From Microcoleus sp036704825 (GTDB lineage Bacteria; Cyanobacteriota; Cyanobacteriia; Cyanobacteriales; Microcoleaceae), in the NCBI GenBank assembly GCA_036704825.1, contig JAUBSN010000034.1:16649-80648 (forward strand): a stretch of DNA of 64,000 nucleotides, written 5' to 3'. Each line of letters starts with the position of its first letter. The first letter of the stretch is position 1. Position numbers and translations under genes: made by a program. The notes under the pieces are model-generated. The model was not told the DNA's origin. It saw nothing but the letters and a program-made list of their open reading frames with translations, and did no database searches. Shown piece by piece: positions 61,715 to 64,000 of this stretch.

Positions 61715-62938
61715 TCACCCCATATCAGCCTCTCGCAACACACCCGGCAAACTAATCCGCTCAATATCAAAATGCAAATAGTGCTGCATAATAACTTCCG
61801 GCGAATTCCCCACAAGCTTAGCTAACTTTTGAATAGGAAAGTCATTATTAGCGTGGTACGAAATCATCGTATGCCTGAGATTGTACGGAATGCGATATCG
61901 CATCTCAAGATTCTTAAGCAAAGTTTTCCAGACAACATTTAAAGCAGCCTGACTGATAGGTTTTCCCATCTCATTGGTAAACACAAAACCCTCTCGGTGC
62001 GGGATTGACTCAAGCAAAAGTTGCAATTCTTGATTGACGGGAAAAGTCCGCACAAACTCTGTTTTAGTACCCTCTTTTGAAACAATCTTGCCACCAGAGG
62101 TCAGTACCTGTGCCTCGCAAAAAGTTATGATTCTTTTCGCAATATTGACGTTATTCCACTTGAGAGCGATTGCTTCACTGGGACGGCAACCAGTCAACCA
62201 AAGAAAGTAAACGTACTTGTAATATTGACTGTGCTTGCCCTTAAACCGAGAGTGAGTATCATCTTTAAGAGCATTTAGGATGCGGTAAACTTCGTCAACC
62301 GCGTACACGTCAATCTCTTTTTTCTCTTTTTTCTTGCCGCTAATTTTGACCGACCCCAACACATCGCGATATTCGATACCCCACTTGCGAGGTATATTAC
62401 CCTGTTTGCTGTTCCAGTCAACTGCTGCTGTTAAGTGCATGAAGCGTTTTTTCGAGGTAGCAGCAGAGCGTTTTGTATCATTAAGTATCCACTGAAGAAT
62501 CTCTGACTTATCCTCCAATCGCTTGAACGGGCATTTTTCTAGCAGTCTAGAAACATGGGTAATTTCATTGTTGATGTAAGTTTGTTCCCACGCACCTAGC
62601 GCTTGGTGAAAGTCAACATACTTTTTCCACAGCAGTGAAAGTTCGTCTTTGCGAACTATACGCAGAGAAGCTTTGTTGCTACTTGCTAATAGCGGCTTTA
62701 ATTCCTCAACAAAAGTTCGCAGATACTCCAAATCAATTATTTCGGCGGCGTCAACCAGTCGCTGTATTTCGCCGTCAAGCTTGCGCGCCATCACCAGGGC
62801 TGTAAATTCGTCAGAACCGAGTCCGATAGTCGATCGCCCAAATCTCTGATGCAAGCGCGCTGCGTAGTAGGGCCTGACTCGGTGCCGCTGCACCTGAAGA
62901 TTGAGCCACCGAAACTCAGAATTTGCCGCTGGGTACAT
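61715..62938 (-). CDS. int: Tyrosine recombinase (phage-type integrase)
   Basis: The 407-residue protein has an N-terminal arm-type DNA-binding region, a SAM-like core-binding domain (SEILQWILNDTKRSAATSKKRFMHLTAAVDW) and a catalytic domain with Arg252 (GCRPSEA), the second Arg355 in YNLRHTMISYH (Tyr where His is usual) and the nucleophile Tyr387 (IMQHYLHF). It catalyses insertion and excision of the element at tRNA-Ser. It lies next to attR, as usual, with GGTATAC repeats before its start. Confidence 0.93.
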   Translation of the reverse strand: MYPAANSEFRWLNLQVQRHRVRPYYAARLHQRFGRSTIGLGSDEFTALVMARKLDGEIQRLVDAAEIIDLEYLRTFVEELKPLLASSNKASLRIVRKDELSLLWKKYVDFHQALGAWEQTYINNEITHVSRLLEKCPFKRLEDKSEILQWILNDTKRSAATSKKRFMHLTAAVDWNSKQGNIPRKWGIEYRDVLGSVKISGKKKEKKEIDVYAVDEVYRILNALKDDTHSRFKGKHSQYYKYVYFLWLTGCRPSEAIALKWNNVNIAKRIITFCEAQVLTSGGKIVSKEGTKTEFVRTFPVNQELQLLLESIPHREGFVFTNEMGKPISQAALNVVWKTLLKNLEMRYRIPYNLRHTMISYHANNDFPIQKLAKLVGNSPEVIMQHYLHFDIERISLPGVLREADMG

Positions 62939-62977
62939 ACTTCCCTCTCCAAACTGAGATTAATTCTACCCAAGAAT

Positions 62978-62997
62978 GGTATACGAAAATGGTATAC
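62978..62997. promoter_or_regulatory. GGTATAC repeats near attR, candidate integrase arm sites
   Basis: Two direct GGTATAC copies at 62978 and 62991 lie 40-60 bp before the integrase start and ~100 bp from attR. They match the pair near attL in sequence and spacing. They may also make integrase autoregulatory. Confidence 0.5.
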
Positions 62998-63066
62998 AAA
63001 CAGCATTTATTTGAGTCGAGTTTCGCACAACCCTTATCGTGCAAGGGGTAGCGCCCTTAAATAGGC

Positions 63067-63126
63067 AGACTCGAAATCTACTTTAGGGGTAACTCTAACG
63101 TGGGTTCAAATCCCACCCTCTCCGTA
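63067..63126 (+). other. Right attachment repeat (attR) with partial tRNA-Ser
   Basis: The last 30 bp (63097-63126) equal the 3' end of tRNA-Ser(CGA) exactly; the upstream half keeps the anticodon arm AGACTCGAAATCTA with changes in the variable arm. It lacks the 5' half, so it is not a working tRNA gene. It separates the intact element from the remnant to its right. Confidence 0.85.
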
Positions 63127-63390
63127 CTTCCCTTACCCCACAAGGCTTTGATGCTTTCCGCTTCTTTAGCCACACGTGCAGTTTTATCAGCAGCGGTATA
63201 TGCACCACTGCGGTATATACCACTTTTGTCTTAACTTCACCCCACCAAGCGGGCGATCGGTCAGGACCGAAGTATTTCTAAAATTGCCTCCACGTCTCCC
63301 AAGTCTGCCTTAGACTTTTTGCGCCGCGCTTTTAACTGGTTGAGCAAGTTGGCCGCTTCTGGAAATACTGCGAGGATCGGAGCTGATTTT
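63127..63390. mobile_element. Left-end remnant of a second, related element
   Basis: The sequence mirrors 52209-52482: CCACACGTGCAGTTTTATC, degenerate GGTATA(T/C) repeats, GCGGGCGATCGGTCAGG, and the end of the small coiled-coil gene (LLNQLKARRKKSKADLGDVEAILEILRS). Similarity stops at ~63390, where transposase sequence begins. Tandem insertion at the same attachment site followed by decay explains it. Confidence 0.8.
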
Positions 63391-64000
63391 TGGTAGTCCT
63401 CTTTAGTAAAGGATAGAGAAAAAGCAGACCTGTCCAACAACTCGAAGGTTCAGAACGAATCAGTGCATTGTAGTGATGGATGAAATTCCAGATTGCGCCA
63501 ATGTGATTGTCTAACTTTTTAGAGAACGATAATGTCTTTCTTACCAGCCGTGGCACTCGTTGCCGCTTTCGTGTTATTGAATCGTTCTATGTAACTGGTC
63601 AATCCACTCTCCTTACCTACGGCTTTTCGGACGTTTGCTCGCGCAGTGCTGTTTCATAGGCCTGCCAGTAGTCGGTATAGATGACGGCACATTGTCGGTA
63701 CACAGGTGGCAGCGATGCCCATAATGCCATTCCAGCATCCAAGCGAACGCTCGCCGATATAGCAACCGACAATTTTACGGGTTGCGACATCCTTTTGGCT
63801 TGCCACACCCACTGCTTGTTCCCTCGATCGTTCACGAAGGACCACAACTCATCCATCTGCACCGCCAGTTGTCCCTGGGTTTTAGGCTTTAAGCTGTTCG
63901 ACATCTAAACTGCATTAATTAAGTTACAGCACTTCCAGATGTTATGAGGTACAGTAACAGCAATTAGTAAACCAGTTTTTGAGGTGTTTCGGATTAATTA
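63391..64000 (-). mobile_element. IS1-type insertion sequence, decayed, running off the window
   Basis: The transposase at 63434-63904 is interrupted by frameshifts. The left boundary is placed where the element remnant loses similarity to its copy (63390). The other end and the N-terminal part of the transposase are degraded or beyond the window. Confidence 0.6.
63434..63904 (-). pseudogene. IS1 family transposase, frameshifted
   Basis: The fragments read in order MDELWSFVNDRGNKQWVWQAK, then in another frame TRKIVGCYIGERS, back to ASLPPVYRQCAVIYTDYWQAYETAL, then VGKESGLTSYIERFNNT and, shifted again, RLVRKTLSFSKKLDNHIGAIWNFIHHYNA. Together they form the C-terminal two thirds of an IS1-type DDE transposase. 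At least three frameshifts make it inactive. Confidence 0.85.

Larger units (their letters stand above)
52207..63126. mobile_element. Integrated plasmid-like element in tRNA-Ser(CGA)
   Basis: The ~10.9-kb segment is bounded by the 30-bp attachment repeat. It carries a tyrosine integrase next to attR, a rolling-circle Rep, a DUF3987 protein, two small putative RHH proteins with repeat arrays, and an overlapping operon of membrane-associated proteins. I see no relaxase, coupling protein or mating-pore gene, so self-transfer is unlikely. GGTATAC sites occur near both ends at equal 13-bp spacing. A second left end follows beyond attR. Confidence 0.85.

Noticed and set aside
63061..63124. A second tRNA-Ser gene
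   Set aside because: Only the 3' half is present; the 5' acceptor and D-arm are absent, so it is the attachment-site copy.

Overview
The window looks like chromosome from a filamentous, Oscillatoriales-type (Microcoleus-like) cyanobacterium. The evidence is the dense HIP1 octamer (GCGATCGC), PsbX, Ycf66, a one-helix Hli protein, cyanobacterium-specific families (DUF1815, DUF4079), a PPC/HTH-kinase style of signalling, and many short tandem and palindromic repeats between genes. The genus is an inference; no rRNA is present.

Layout. 1-13.2 kb: the tail of a histidine kinase, GNAT and MiaE-like enzymes, a TPR-SPINDLY glycosyltransferase, a GH108-type secreted protein, a subtilase, an HTH-kinase protein and a large multi-PAS histidine kinase. 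13.5-18.2 kb: a UbiH-like monooxygenase whose last 588 bp recur 2.2 kb downstream, where the copy has cut off a TPR/CHAT-type gene; between the copies lie an overlapping small gene pair, an HTH protein and one copy of a MITE-like palindrome, with a second copy just beyond. 18.4-23.4 kb: a two-gene AAA+ ATPase/membrane ATPase operon next to a DUF433/DUF5615 toxin-antitoxin pair and a small HTH regulator. 23.5-33 kb: housekeeping and photosynthesis genes (tRNA-Leu, accC, YggT, psbX, ycf66, a redoxin-dioxygenase fusion, PPC-domain exported proteins, Hli, SdhB/FrdB). 33.7-44.2 kb: a minus-strand siderophore-uptake locus (AraC regulator with a near-perfect Fur box, TonB receptor, binding lipoprotein, DUF1636, ABC exporter, two FecCD permeases, FecE ATPase). 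44.7-52.1 kb: radC, DUF1815, a membrane EEP-family protein, DUF4079 and comEC.

52.1-63.1 kb: an integrated plasmid-like element in tRNA-Ser(CGA), bounded by a 30-bp repeat of the tRNA 3' end, with a tyrosine integrase, a rolling-circle-type Rep, a DUF3987 primase/helicase-like protein, two small putative ribbon-helix-helix proteins and a six-gene overlapping operon of mostly unknown membrane-associated proteins. The most striking feature is three families of short DNA repeats: TGTCTAG, phased at 11 bp in front of the first RHH gene; TGTMTACA, in front of the second; and ACTGTGGT, clustered inside the primase-like gene. The first two recur together inside a membrane-protein gene of the operon, so coding sequence doubles as a repeat array. 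I infer a repeat-based segregation or regulatory system with two DNA-binding proteins that I cannot match to a described one.

63.1-64 kb: beyond the right attachment repeat, the element's left end begins again and is interrupted by a decayed IS1-type transposase, so two related elements once stood in tandem at this tRNA.
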